Source of the DNA: Spirosoma sp. 48-14
GTDB taxonomy: Bacteria; Bacteroidota; Bacteroidia; Cytophagales; Spirosomataceae
DNA: 64,000 nucleotides
Direction: 5' to 3'
Assembly (NCBI RefSeq): GCF_001898575.1
Contig: NZ_MKUD01000058.1
Span: forward strand, 124,001 to 188,000
Shown here: positions 24,329-32,307 of the stretch, piece after piece
How positions within the stretch are numbered: the first letter of the stretch is position 1
How the letters are laid out: the number at the start of each line of letters is the position of its first letter
Notes under the pieces: generated by a model
The model's input: the letters and a program-made list of their open reading frames with translations, nothing else
The model's database searches: none
What the model was told of the DNA's origin: nothing
Made by a program: the position numbers and the translations under genes

Positions 24329-24550
24329 ATGCGTAGACAAAATAAAGGTGCAGCCCAGTTAACGCTGTACATAGCAGCGCTGGCTTCGCTGGCATATTTG
24401 GGAGGAGGCATCGCACTGATAGCCTCCTCTCAATCTTTTGGCATGTTGCCAGAGCCCGGATTACTTCGATATAGTATGGGTGCCTTGCTGATTATTTATG
24501 GAGCCTTTCGGGCATATCGGGCCTATCAACGTTTTCAAGACAATGACTAA
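24329..24550 (+). CDS. Small membrane protein with two helices
   Basis: 73 residues. Two hydrophobic stretches (TLYIAALASLAYLGGGIALIA and YSMGALLIIYGAFRAY) are separated by a short loop. It starts 7 bases after tonB and overlaps the next gene by 8 bases, so it is part of the operon. Function is not recognised; it may stabilise the TonB motor or the following lipoprotein. Confidence 0.72.
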   Translation: MRRQNKGAAQLTLYIAALASLAYLGGGIALIASSQSFGMLPEPGLLRYSMGALLIIYGAFRAYRAYQRFQDND

Positions 24551-25472
24551 TCGATTTTGGGTGCTCGCTGGTCTACTGATGAGCCTATTTGGCTGCAATA
24601 CGGATAAACCGTTAGACAATCCATCGAGGGGTGAAATTGTAATTGCCGCAGATGAATCGTTTCAACCACTGGTCATGCAGTTGACCTCAGCTTATTCAGG
24701 CATTTATCCTGATGCTCACTTCAAGGTAGTGTATAGACCCGAGCAGGAAGCCATCAATATGATGCTTAAAGACAGTGCCCGGCTAGTTTTTGCTACGCGT
24801 TCATTAAAGTCAAATGAGCAGGCTGTACTCAAGCAGCGAAAGATCAAGGGAGCTACAGAGAAAATTGCTACCGACGGTGTAGCCCTCATTATCAACAAGG
24901 CGAACACCGATAGCTTGATTACCATGAATGAACTGCAGGGTATTTTTAGTGGGCAAACTAAGCAATGGTCGCAATTAAAAGGAGGAAATCAGTCGGCTCC
25001 AATAACATTAGTCTTTGATAACAATAATTCCAGCAATTTGGAGTTTGTATTAAACACTTTTAATGTCAAAGACGTTAAGAACCTACGAATTTTCACTACC
25101 CATTCTAATCGTGAAGTAATTGATTTTGTACGTAAAAACCCTTCAGCATTAGGGTTTATCGGTGTAAATTGGATCAGTGATAGCGATGAGCCGTTGTCTG
25201 TTGAATTGGCTCGTGATTTACGGGTAATGGGGGTATCATCCAAACCAAACCCAACGAAACGGGACGATTATTTTCAACCGTTTCAGGAGGATTTAGGCAT
25301 GCAACGCTACCCATTGCGTCGGCCTGTCTATATTTTAAGTCGGGAAACCCACCCTGGCTTGGGTGGTGGGCTGATAAATTACATCACTCGTGATGCTGGC
25401 TCACTGATCATTCGTAAATTGGGACTTTGGCCCAGAATGCCATACGATCGAATCATTAACTTAACAAAGTGA
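24543..25472 (+). CDS. PstS-like substrate-binding lipoprotein
   Basis: 309 residues from the ATG at 24543, which overlaps the small membrane gene by 8 bases. A signal with lipobox (LLMSLFGC) makes it a lipoprotein. The domain begins GEIVIAADESFQPLVMQL and continues with the phosphate-binding-protein features FATRSLKSNE, IATDGVALIINK and ELQGIFSGQTKQWSQ, all typical of PstS-like folds. No Pst permease or ATPase gene is near, so it is unlikely to be an ordinary transporter part. Its place in the tonB operon suggests a periplasmic helper of that system. Confidence 0.82.
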   Translation: MTNRFWVLAGLLMSLFGCNTDKPLDNPSRGEIVIAADESFQPLVMQLTSAYSGIYPDAHFKVVYRPEQEAINMMLKDSARLVFATRSLKSNEQAVLKQRKIKGATEKIATDGVALIINKANTDSLITMNELQGIFSGQTKQWSQLKGGNQSAPITLVFDNNNSSNLEFVLNTFNVKDVKNLRIFTTHSNREVIDFVRKNPSALGFIGVNWISDSDEPLSVELARDLRVMGVSSKPNPTKRDDYFQPFQEDLGMQRYPLRRPVYILSRETHPGLGGGLINYITRDAGSLIIRKLGLWPRMPYDRIINLTK

Positions 25473-25558
25473 TTTAGTTTTTTTGGTTTAACCGCAATTT
25501 TTTAGTTTTGCTATTTGTTTTATAAGCGCAAACCTTTTTCATTTCCAATTTGAAATCC

Positions 25559-27337
25559 ATGATGAACAACCGAAAGCAGTCGCTATTGACCATCCTGTTC
25601 GTTGGGGCTACCATAACGACTCCTTTAGTGGCGCAGGATCTCCAATCAGCGTTGAAAGACATAGAGGCTGATCGTTATACAAAAGCCGAGCAAACGCTAA
25701 CTCAATTAGCCAGCAGTTCGCCAAACGCTGAAAATCAGTTTTATCTTGGCTATTATTATTTGAGAAGCGGTCAAACTGACAAAGCGAAAGCCGCTTTTGA
25801 AAAAGGCGCTGCCGCTGATGCCAAAAATCAGTTAAACAACATCGGTTTAGCAGGCGTTGCGCTTTCAAAAGGCGATGGCCCAGCTGCTAAAACATTGATC
25901 GACAATGCTGTTGCAGCAACCAAAAGCAAAGACCAGAATGTATTGATTCGCGGTGGCGAAATGTACACGCTGTTCGAAGATCCGAAGAAAAATAATCCGG
26001 CAGAAGCGATTCGTTTACTCACTATCGCGGACGAAAAGGACAAGAAAAACGAAAATTCGGAGATCGAAATGCTGCTTGGCGATGCATACTTCCTCAAAAA
26101 TGATGGCGGTAATGCGATTACCAAGTATGAAAATGCAATGACCATTACGCCAAACCTGGCCGAAGCAAACTACAAAATTGGTCGCTTGTACCTGCGCGGT
26201 AAGAACTATACCAAAGCTCAGGAATATTTCAAACTGGCGATTCAGAATGACCCCGAGTTTGCTCCAACCTACCTGGCCTATGCCGATGCATTAGCTAACT
26301 CACGGGCTTACAAAAGTGCCGCTCAAAACTACGAACTGTACGTTCAGAAAAGTGGCACTACCGATCCCGAACAATTGCTGGATATAGCCCGGTACAAATT
26401 CCTGGCAGAAGATTATCAGGGTGCAATTGCTTATCTGGACCAATTGAAGGGTAAAATTAATAACCCAATCATTGACCGGATGTATGGTTGGGCCTATACG
26501 GCTCTAGGTAAAAACCAGGAAGCGATTGAATCATTGAACCGTTTTATCAATGCCGCTCCTCAAAAGGTAATGGCTGATGATTACAAATTCCTGGGTCGTG
26601 CTTACAACCAGACAAACACCCCACAAGGTGATTCGCTGGCTATTGTAAATCTGGAAAAAGCGGCCCCAATGGATACAACAGAGAATTTGTATCGTGAAAT
26701 CGCTAAGACATTCTACGATAACAAAAAGTACGATAAGGCGGCCGCATATTATGCCAAAACGATTCAAACAGATAAAAAGCCACAGAACAATGACTTCCTG
26801 TGGTTAGGTTTGGCAAGCTATCAATATGCTCCCCGTGTAGGTCGTGATAGTACGGCTGCTCCAATGGATACGGCACAGATTCGGCAGGTAAAACAAATGT
26901 ATTATCTGAAGGCCGACTCAGCCTTTGCGACCATGGCGCAGAAAATTGAAGCCGATGGAAAAAAATACCCTTTGGCATACTACTATCGTGCAGGCGCTAA
27001 CTATTATGCCTATGCAAACGATAAGTTGAAAGGGGCTGAACTGGCCACTCCGCTCTACGAAAAATTCATCGAGCAGGCTACGACTCCTGACCCAACTGAT
27101 AAAACCGATTACAAGCGTTATCTAATCACTTCATATAAGTCGTTGGCTGGCTTTAGCTTGTTGAAAAAAGATGACCAAAAAGCTAAAGAGTATTTCAATA
27201 AAGTGCTTGAGCTTGATCCCAACGATGAAAGCGTGAAAAAAGCACTGGAAGAACCCAAACCAGCAGCAGCGCCCGCAGCACCAGCAAAAGCTGCTCCAAA
27301 AGCTGCTCCAGTGAAAAAGAAAGTAGCCGGTAAATAA
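25559..27337 (+). CDS. Secreted TPR repeat protein
   Basis: 592 residues from the ATG at 25559, with a signal peptide ending near LVAQ. Many 34-residue TPR units are visible (for example NQFYLGYYYLRSGQTDKAKA, NYKIGRLYLRGKNYTKAQEY and GWAYTALGKNQEAIESLNRF). The C-terminus is Ala/Pro/Lys-rich. It would act as a periplasmic or surface scaffold. It follows the PstS-like lipoprotein after 86 bases and precedes a strong terminator, so it closes the TonB operon. The same gene order in other Bacteroidota is expected from my knowledge, not checked. Confidence 0.85.
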   Translation: MMNNRKQSLLTILFVGATITTPLVAQDLQSALKDIEADRYTKAEQTLTQLASSSPNAENQFYLGYYYLRSGQTDKAKAAFEKGAAADAKNQLNNIGLAGVALSKGDGPAAKTLIDNAVAATKSKDQNVLIRGGEMYTLFEDPKKNNPAEAIRLLTIADEKDKKNENSEIEMLLGDAYFLKNDGGNAITKYENAMTITPNLAEANYKIGRLYLRGKNYTKAQEYFKLAIQNDPEFAPTYLAYADALANSRAYKSAAQNYELYVQKSGTTDPEQLLDIARYKFLAEDYQGAIAYLDQLKGKINNPIIDRMYGWAYTALGKNQEAIESLNRFINAAPQKVMADDYKFLGRAYNQTNTPQGDSLAIVNLEKAAPMDTTENLYREIAKTFYDNKKYDKAAAYYAKTIQTDKKPQNNDFLWLGLASYQYAPRVGRDSTAAPMDTAQIRQVKQMYYLKADSAFATMAQKIEADGKKYPLAYYYRAGANYYAYANDKLKGAELATPLYEKFIEQATTPDPTDKTDYKRYLITSYKSLAGFSLLKKDDQKAKEYFNKVLELDPNDESVKKALEEPKPAAAPAAPAKAAPKAAPVKKKVAGK

Positions 27338-27358
27338 GCAGATTTTAGAGAATACAAT

Positions 27359-27391
27359 AAAAAAGCGTAGGTTTGAAACCTGCGCTTTTTT
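27359..27391 (+). terminator. Intrinsic terminator of the exb/tonB operon
   Basis: AAAAAAGCG and AGGTTT arms pair with AAACCT and CGCTTTTTT around a short loop with one mismatch, followed by T-rich sequence. It begins 22 bases after the TPR gene stop. Confidence 0.85.
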
Positions 27392-27453
27392 ATTTTGCTC
27401 ATAGAAAAGCATGACTATCAAGGAATATCGCTATTATTTTTCCGGGGGTATTG

Positions 27454-27461
27454 TAACTTTG
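27454..27461 (+). promoter_or_regulatory. TAnnTTTG promoter element for adk-obgE
   Basis: TAACTTTG is an exact -7 match and sits 48 bases before the adk ATG. No clear TTG occurs at -33. Confidence 0.5.
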
Positions 27462-27508
27462 CGGGCGCAATTTTTTTGTCTAAAAACGACACCCCCTTAA
27501 GAAGCCGT

Positions 27509-28090
27509 ATGCTTAATCTTGTACTGTTTGGCCCGCCGGGAGCAGGGAAAGGTACCCAAAGCGAAAAGTTAATTCGAAAATACAATCTGGTTCACTTGTC
27601 GACAGGCGATTTGCTACGATCGCAAATTGCTGCAGGTACCGAACTTGGTCTCCGAGCCAAACAATTGATGGATAATGGCTTGTTAGTTCCTGATGAAGTC
27701 GTTATCGGTATGATTGAGAGTAAATTGCAGGAAAATCAGTCGGCTCCTGGTTTTATTTTCGATGGGTTTCCCCGTACTGTCAACCAGGCCATTGCCCTTG
27801 ACCAGCTCCTTGATCAGCACCAAACCCGAATTACGGTAATGGTTGCCCTTGTCGTCGATAGTGAAGAGTTGACTCGACGGCTCTTATTGCGTGGGCAAAC
27901 TTCGGGCCGTCCCGACGACCAGAATGAAGAGCTGATTCGTCGGCGCGTTCAGGAGTATAATGATAAAACAGCTCCAGTAGCTGACTACTATAATCAACAG
28001 CAAAAATACGTGGCCATCGACGGCATTGGTAGCATTGAAGATATTTTTCAAACTATATGCCAAAAAATTGAAGAGTCGGTCGTGCGGTAG
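27509..28090 (+). CDS. adk: Adenylate kinase
   Basis: 193 residues from the ATG at 27509. The P-loop is GPPGAGKGTQ at residues 7-16, the NMP-binding segment DLLRSQIAAGTELG follows, then FDGFPRT and the short LID region GQTSGRPDDQNEELIRRR. It converts ATP and AMP to two ADP in the cytosol. The short LID lacks the zinc cysteines of longer forms. Open frame upstream to 27395 lacks support and overlaps the terminator. The gene is followed after 8 bases by obgE. Confidence 0.95.
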   Translation: MLNLVLFGPPGAGKGTQSEKLIRKYNLVHLSTGDLLRSQIAAGTELGLRAKQLMDNGLLVPDEVVIGMIESKLQENQSAPGFIFDGFPRTVNQAIALDQLLDQHQTRITVMVALVVDSEELTRRLLLRGQTSGRPDDQNEELIRRRVQEYNDKTAPVADYYNQQQKYVAIDGIGSIEDIFQTICQKIEESVVR

Positions 28091-28098
28091 AAAGATTT

Positions 28099-29106
28099 AT
28101 GGCTTCGTCAAATTTTATTGATTACGTTAAAATAAATTGCCGGTCAGGCGCTGGTGGAGCTGGATCAGTCCACTTTCGCCGTGAAAAGCATACCCCAAAA
28201 GGTGGGCCTGACGGTGGAGATGGCGGTCGAGGTGGGCATATTATTTTGCGTGGTAATGCGCAACTCTGGACATTATTGCACCTGAAATACCGGAAGCATG
28301 TTAAAGCAGGCAACGGAGTAGCAGGTGAAGGAGGCCGACGAAGTGGAGCTCAAGGCGAAGATGTTATCCTTGAAGTACCCCTGGGTACAATTGCCCGAAA
28401 CCCTGATACAGGCGAACAACTAGCGGAAATCACTGAAGACAATCAGGAAATCATTCTTTTTCCGGGTGGTCGTGGTGGTCTTGGAAATGACCACTACAAA
28501 ACATCGACTCAACAGGCACCCTATTATGCGCAACCGGGCGAACCGGGTATGGATGAGTGGGTTATTCTGGAATTGAAATTGTTGGCCGATGTAGGTCTGG
28601 TTGGATTCCCAAATGCCGGCAAATCGACGCTGTTATCCGTTCTATCTGCTGCTCGCCCTGAAATAGCTGATTATCCCTTTACAACGCTTGTACCCAATCT
28701 GGGGGTCGTCGCCTACAGAGACTTCAAGTCATTTGTTATGGCCGACATTCCAGGTATTATTGAAGGAGCCTCACAGGGTAAAGGGCTTGGCTTACGGTTT
28801 TTACGCCATATCGAACGGAACTCGGTATTATTATTTCTTATTCCGGCTACTTCTGAAGATATAAGGCAGGAATACAATACACTACTCCATGAACTGCGTG
28901 AGTTCAATCCGGAATTGATGGATAAAACACGCCTGCTCGCCATTACTAAAATTGATTTAGTTGATGATGACACGTTGGCAGGCATAAAGGAGTATCTACC
29001 TAAGAAAGTACCAGTCGCATTTATTTCATCGGTAAGCCAACGTGGGCTTGAAGAGTTAAAAGATATCATCTGGCAAAATCTGACGGCCGTTGACCCAAGC
29101 ACGTAG
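28099..29106 (+). CDS. obgE: GTPase ObgE/CgtA
   Basis: 335 residues. The glycine-rich Obg fold is visible at the N-terminus (GGDGGRGGHI and the FRREKHTPKGGPDGG stretch), then the G domain with GFPNAGKST (G1), DIPG (G3) and TKID (G4). It binds the large ribosomal subunit and links growth control to GTP and ppGpp. The variable C-terminal OCT domain is absent, a normal condition in many bacteria. It shares a transcript with adk. It ends 44 bases before the next start. Confidence 0.95.
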   Translation: MASSNFIDYVKINCRSGAGGAGSVHFRREKHTPKGGPDGGDGGRGGHIILRGNAQLWTLLHLKYRKHVKAGNGVAGEGGRRSGAQGEDVILEVPLGTIARNPDTGEQLAEITEDNQEIILFPGGRGGLGNDHYKTSTQQAPYYAQPGEPGMDEWVILELKLLADVGLVGFPNAGKSTLLSVLSAARPEIADYPFTTLVPNLGVVAYRDFKSFVMADIPGIIEGASQGKGLGLRFLRHIERNSVLLFLIPATSEDIRQEYNTLLHELREFNPELMDKTRLLAITKIDLVDDDTLAGIKEYLPKKVPVAFISSVSQRGLEELKDIIWQNLTAVDPST

Positions 29107-29150
29107 ACGGGTAAAAGTCGGCGTATACGCCTTGACTGGTCGCATTTTCA

Positions 29151-32132
29151 ATGATTATGAACCATTTTTTCAGGACGCTCGGTACAATAGTCTGTTTATT
29201 CTTTTCTTTTCTGGCAACAGCACAGATTCAGGTTTCTTTCCCTGTGAGTCGGGCTGTTTTTCAACGCAATCAGTCGAATGAAGCAACTTTCCGAATCACT
29301 GGGTATTATACATCAGCAGTCACCCGTATAGAAGCTCGTATACAGGCCAGAGATGGTCAGGGCACATCAACCGATTGGGCTACTATCCAGAATAATCCTA
29401 CGGGTGGCGTTTTTGCTGGCGATTTGAAGGGAAAAGGCGGATGGTATAATCTTGAGGTGCGTGGTATGAACAACGACCAGCAAGTTGGGAATGTAACAAC
29501 CATCGAACGAGTAGGTATTGGGGAAGTATTTGTCGTAGCGGGGCAATCGAATGCACAGGGGGTACATCAAAGTGCGCCAAACCCTCAAAATGACCGGGTA
29601 AATTGCGTTAATTACCAATATCCGGGAGATGGCTTTCCGAATGACCCCCCAACTCCAGTTTTCTCCATGCTGGACAATACGGACGGGTTTTCGATTGCTC
29701 CACGAGGAGTAGGGAGTTGGTGTTGGGGCCAATTAGGCGATCTGCTGGTAAAGCGGCTTAACGTTCCTGTTATGTTCTTCAACGGAGCATTTACTGGTAC
29801 GGCCGTCCGAAACTGGCGTGAAAGTGCTCCCGAAGGTGGAGTAGCTTATAGTGTGTACAGCGGAGCTCCCTATAGCCCTCGTCAACCTTATATCAACTTA
29901 AAACTGGCTCTCCAATATTATGCCAATATGCTCGGTGTGCGTGCCGTGCTCTGGCATCAGGGCGAAGCTGATAACTTAATCAATACCAGCACGGCTTCCT
30001 ACGCCAACGATTTACAATTTGTTATTAATCAAGCTCGTCAGGATTACGGTCAGAACATGGCCTGGATGGTCGCCAGAGCAAGTTATGGCGACTTTATAGG
30101 AGGCATAGACCAACAGATCATTGCTGGACAAAATCAGGTGATAAGTACGGTATCCAATGTGTTCGCCGGTCCAAATACGGATGGTATACAAGTACCACGC
30201 ACACGCCCCCCTCTAAACGACCCCGATGGAGTTCACTTCGACTACAATGGTCTTGTTGAAGTAGCCAGCGCCTGGAATGGCAGCTTAACAGATGCTTTTT
30301 TTCAGACATCAACCCCTATAAGTCCTGCTTTAGCCCCAACCGTTAGTGTAGAATGTGCTGCCAATAATAACCTGAAATTGACGGTTGCTGGAAACTACCC
30401 GACAGTACAGTGGGAATCGGGCGAATCAGGCAGTTCAATCACGAAGGGTGGGGGAACCTACCGCGCTAAAGTGAAAGATGCAAAAGGCAATACATTTTTT
30501 ACTGGCCAGATCCGGGTCTCTGATGCCCCTGTAGCTTCTGTTGTAGGGAACCGTGTGCCGTCAATATGTATAGGTAGTAGCCTTTCCCTGACTAGCAACT
30601 ACGATAATGTTACCTGGATCAATCAACAGAATAATACAACAGTAAGCACATCGCGGGGATTTTCTACAACTACAGCAGGGATCTATTTTGTACGTTACCG
30701 AGATATAAGTGGGTGTGATTTTACCTCAAATACCCTCAATGTGACGGTCAATCCATTACCTGCTACGCCAACAATTACTAACGACAAGTCAACTACATTC
30801 TGCCAGGGCGATAATACAGTACTTCGTGCTAGTAGTGATAATGTACAATACAATTGGAGCGACGGTCAGAATAATAAGGTTGCAACTGTTGGATCGTCTG
30901 GCTCTTACTTTCTGACAGTAACCGATCAAAACGGGTGTACGTCTGCTCAATCGAATACCATCGTTGTAACAGCCAATCCTGTACCCGACAAGCCTGTTAT
31001 TTCGGCGAATGGGCCTACTATTTTTTGTGCCGATCGCAACGTAACGCTGAGTGCTCCCCAAAATGTAGCCTACCAGTGGACCAGCGGTCAGACAACTCAA
31101 AGTATCACCCTGAGCCAGTCTGGAAATTTTGCCGTTCGCACCCGAAACGAATTTGGTTGTACCTCCGAGCAGTCCGACGAAGTGATTATTAAAGTAAATC
31201 CATTGCCACAAACGCCTACTGTGTCGGCAGCAGGCATAACAACTTTTTGCGAAGGGAATCGGGTTACATTAAACGCGACCAGTGCTGTAGGTGTAGTGTG
31301 GTCGAGCGGCCAAACCGACAAATCGATTGTAGTGACGACATCGGGCAATTATGCTGTACAGGCAAGGGATGAAAACAACTGTCTTTCGCCCTATTCGTCG
31401 GTTATTCCCGTAAAAGTAAATCCATTACCAGCTACGCCTACCATACTAGCCAATCCATCAGCAACCATATGCGAGGGGGACAAAGTCACCTTACGAGTAG
31501 ACGGGCAGTACACTGTATTCTGGAGTACGGGCGATTCAACCCAAAGTATTACCCGAACTACAGCAGGTACCTATTCGGCCAAAGTTCGGGATGTGAATGG
31601 TTGTGTATCAACTCAAGCGGGCTCAACAACGGTTGAATTAAGACCCCTGCCACCAGCTCCAACCGTTAATGTAGTTGGCACATATACTTTGCAAGCCATC
31701 AGTTCAACCAATGGCACCGTTTTTCGTTGGCGTCGAGACAACGACTCGCTCGCGGTACAGACATCCACTATAAAAGCAAGTGAATCGGGATCGTACACCG
31801 CCCGTGCCTCAACCGTTTATTCTGGAACACTAACCTGCTTCTCCCTGCCATCGGCCCCATTGACCTTTACGATTGATCCCAACGACAAAGGGTTGAGTGT
31901 GTACCCAAACCCCAATCCTGATAAAATTTTAACGATTGAAACGAAAGAGAATTTAACGAATGCCACGCTTACTATCTATACACTAACGGGACAGGTAGTG
32001 TTAAAAACAACAGTACCAGCGTTCGATGACCGAAAGCAACTGACTTTAACTGCTATGCCATCAGGTTCTTATATTCTTCGCGTTCAGTCGCCCAGTTTTG
32101 ATGTTTCCAAGCGAATAATCCTCGGATTGTAA
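29151..32132 (+). CDS. Secreted SGNH/sialate O-acetylesterase-like protein with Ig-like repeats and T9SS tail
   Basis: 993 residues. A signal peptide (LGTIVCLFFSFLATAQ) is followed by an Ig-like N-terminal region, then the esterase core with nucleophile Ser133 in VVAGQSNAQG, VLWHQGEADN and the later DGVHFDYNG holding Asp and His. Residues from about 370 to 890 contain five related 70-80-residue repeats, each beginning near a Pro-Leu-Pro linker and with a Cys pair. The end (YPNPNPDKILTIET...SYILRVQS) is a type A sorting domain of the type IX secretion system. It is thus surface-bound or released. The likely substrates are acetylated glycans; the 32275-region gene is a paralog. Confidence 0.87.
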   Translation: MIMNHFFRTLGTIVCLFFSFLATAQIQVSFPVSRAVFQRNQSNEATFRITGYYTSAVTRIEARIQARDGQGTSTDWATIQNNPTGGVFAGDLKGKGGWYNLEVRGMNNDQQVGNVTTIERVGIGEVFVVAGQSNAQGVHQSAPNPQNDRVNCVNYQYPGDGFPNDPPTPVFSMLDNTDGFSIAPRGVGSWCWGQLGDLLVKRLNVPVMFFNGAFTGTAVRNWRESAPEGGVAYSVYSGAPYSPRQPYINLKLALQYYANMLGVRAVLWHQGEADNLINTSTASYANDLQFVINQARQDYGQNMAWMVARASYGDFIGGIDQQIIAGQNQVISTVSNVFAGPNTDGIQVPRTRPPLNDPDGVHFDYNGLVEVASAWNGSLTDAFFQTSTPISPALAPTVSVECAANNNLKLTVAGNYPTVQWESGESGSSITKGGGTYRAKVKDAKGNTFFTGQIRVSDAPVASVVGNRVPSICIGSSLSLTSNYDNVTWINQQNNTTVSTSRGFSTTTAGIYFVRYRDISGCDFTSNTLNVTVNPLPATPTITNDKSTTFCQGDNTVLRASSDNVQYNWSDGQNNKVATVGSSGSYFLTVTDQNGCTSAQSNTIVVTANPVPDKPVISANGPTIFCADRNVTLSAPQNVAYQWTSGQTTQSITLSQSGNFAVRTRNEFGCTSEQSDEVIIKVNPLPQTPTVSAAGITTFCEGNRVTLNATSAVGVVWSSGQTDKSIVVTTSGNYAVQARDENNCLSPYSSVIPVKVNPLPATPTILANPSATICEGDKVTLRVDGQYTVFWSTGDSTQSITRTTAGTYSAKVRDVNGCVSTQAGSTTVELRPLPPAPTVNVVGTYTLQAISSTNGTVFRWRRDNDSLAVQTSTIKASESGSYTARASTVYSGTLTCFSLPSAPLTFTIDPNDKGLSVYPNPNPDKILTIETKENLTNATLTIYTLTGQVVLKTTVPAFDDRKQLTLTAMPSGSYILRVQSPSFDVSKRIILGL
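30754..31655 (+). repeat. Tandem Ig-like repeat units inside the esterase gene
   Basis: Units of about 220-225 bases recur, each starting with a linker coding for NPLPATPT or a variant (30750, 30975 as NPVPDKPV, 31198 and 31420) and containing a FC-G...WSSGQ-type core. They are similar but not identical, so they are old or diverging repeats. They give the protein a long stalk or binding arm. Confidence 0.7.
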
Positions 32133-32173
32133 TATTAATTTGGTTTTAACCGTTTAATCATAGTTGTCAACGT

Positions 32174-32181
32174 TAATTTTG
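32174..32181 (+). promoter_or_regulatory. TAnnTTTG promoter element for the second esterase gene
   Basis: TAATTTTG is an exact -7 match 126 bases before the preferred ATG, with no good -33 partner. Confidence 0.4.
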
Positions 32182-32307
32182 CATTTTATTGGGAAATCGC
32201 GCTGATCCAGATGTCCAGATACTGGTTCAAGAGCGGTCCGATTTTTGCATACCTTTTGTTACTGTTAATTCTTTATGGTAACAGCATACAAGTTATTGAA
32301 AGCTAAA

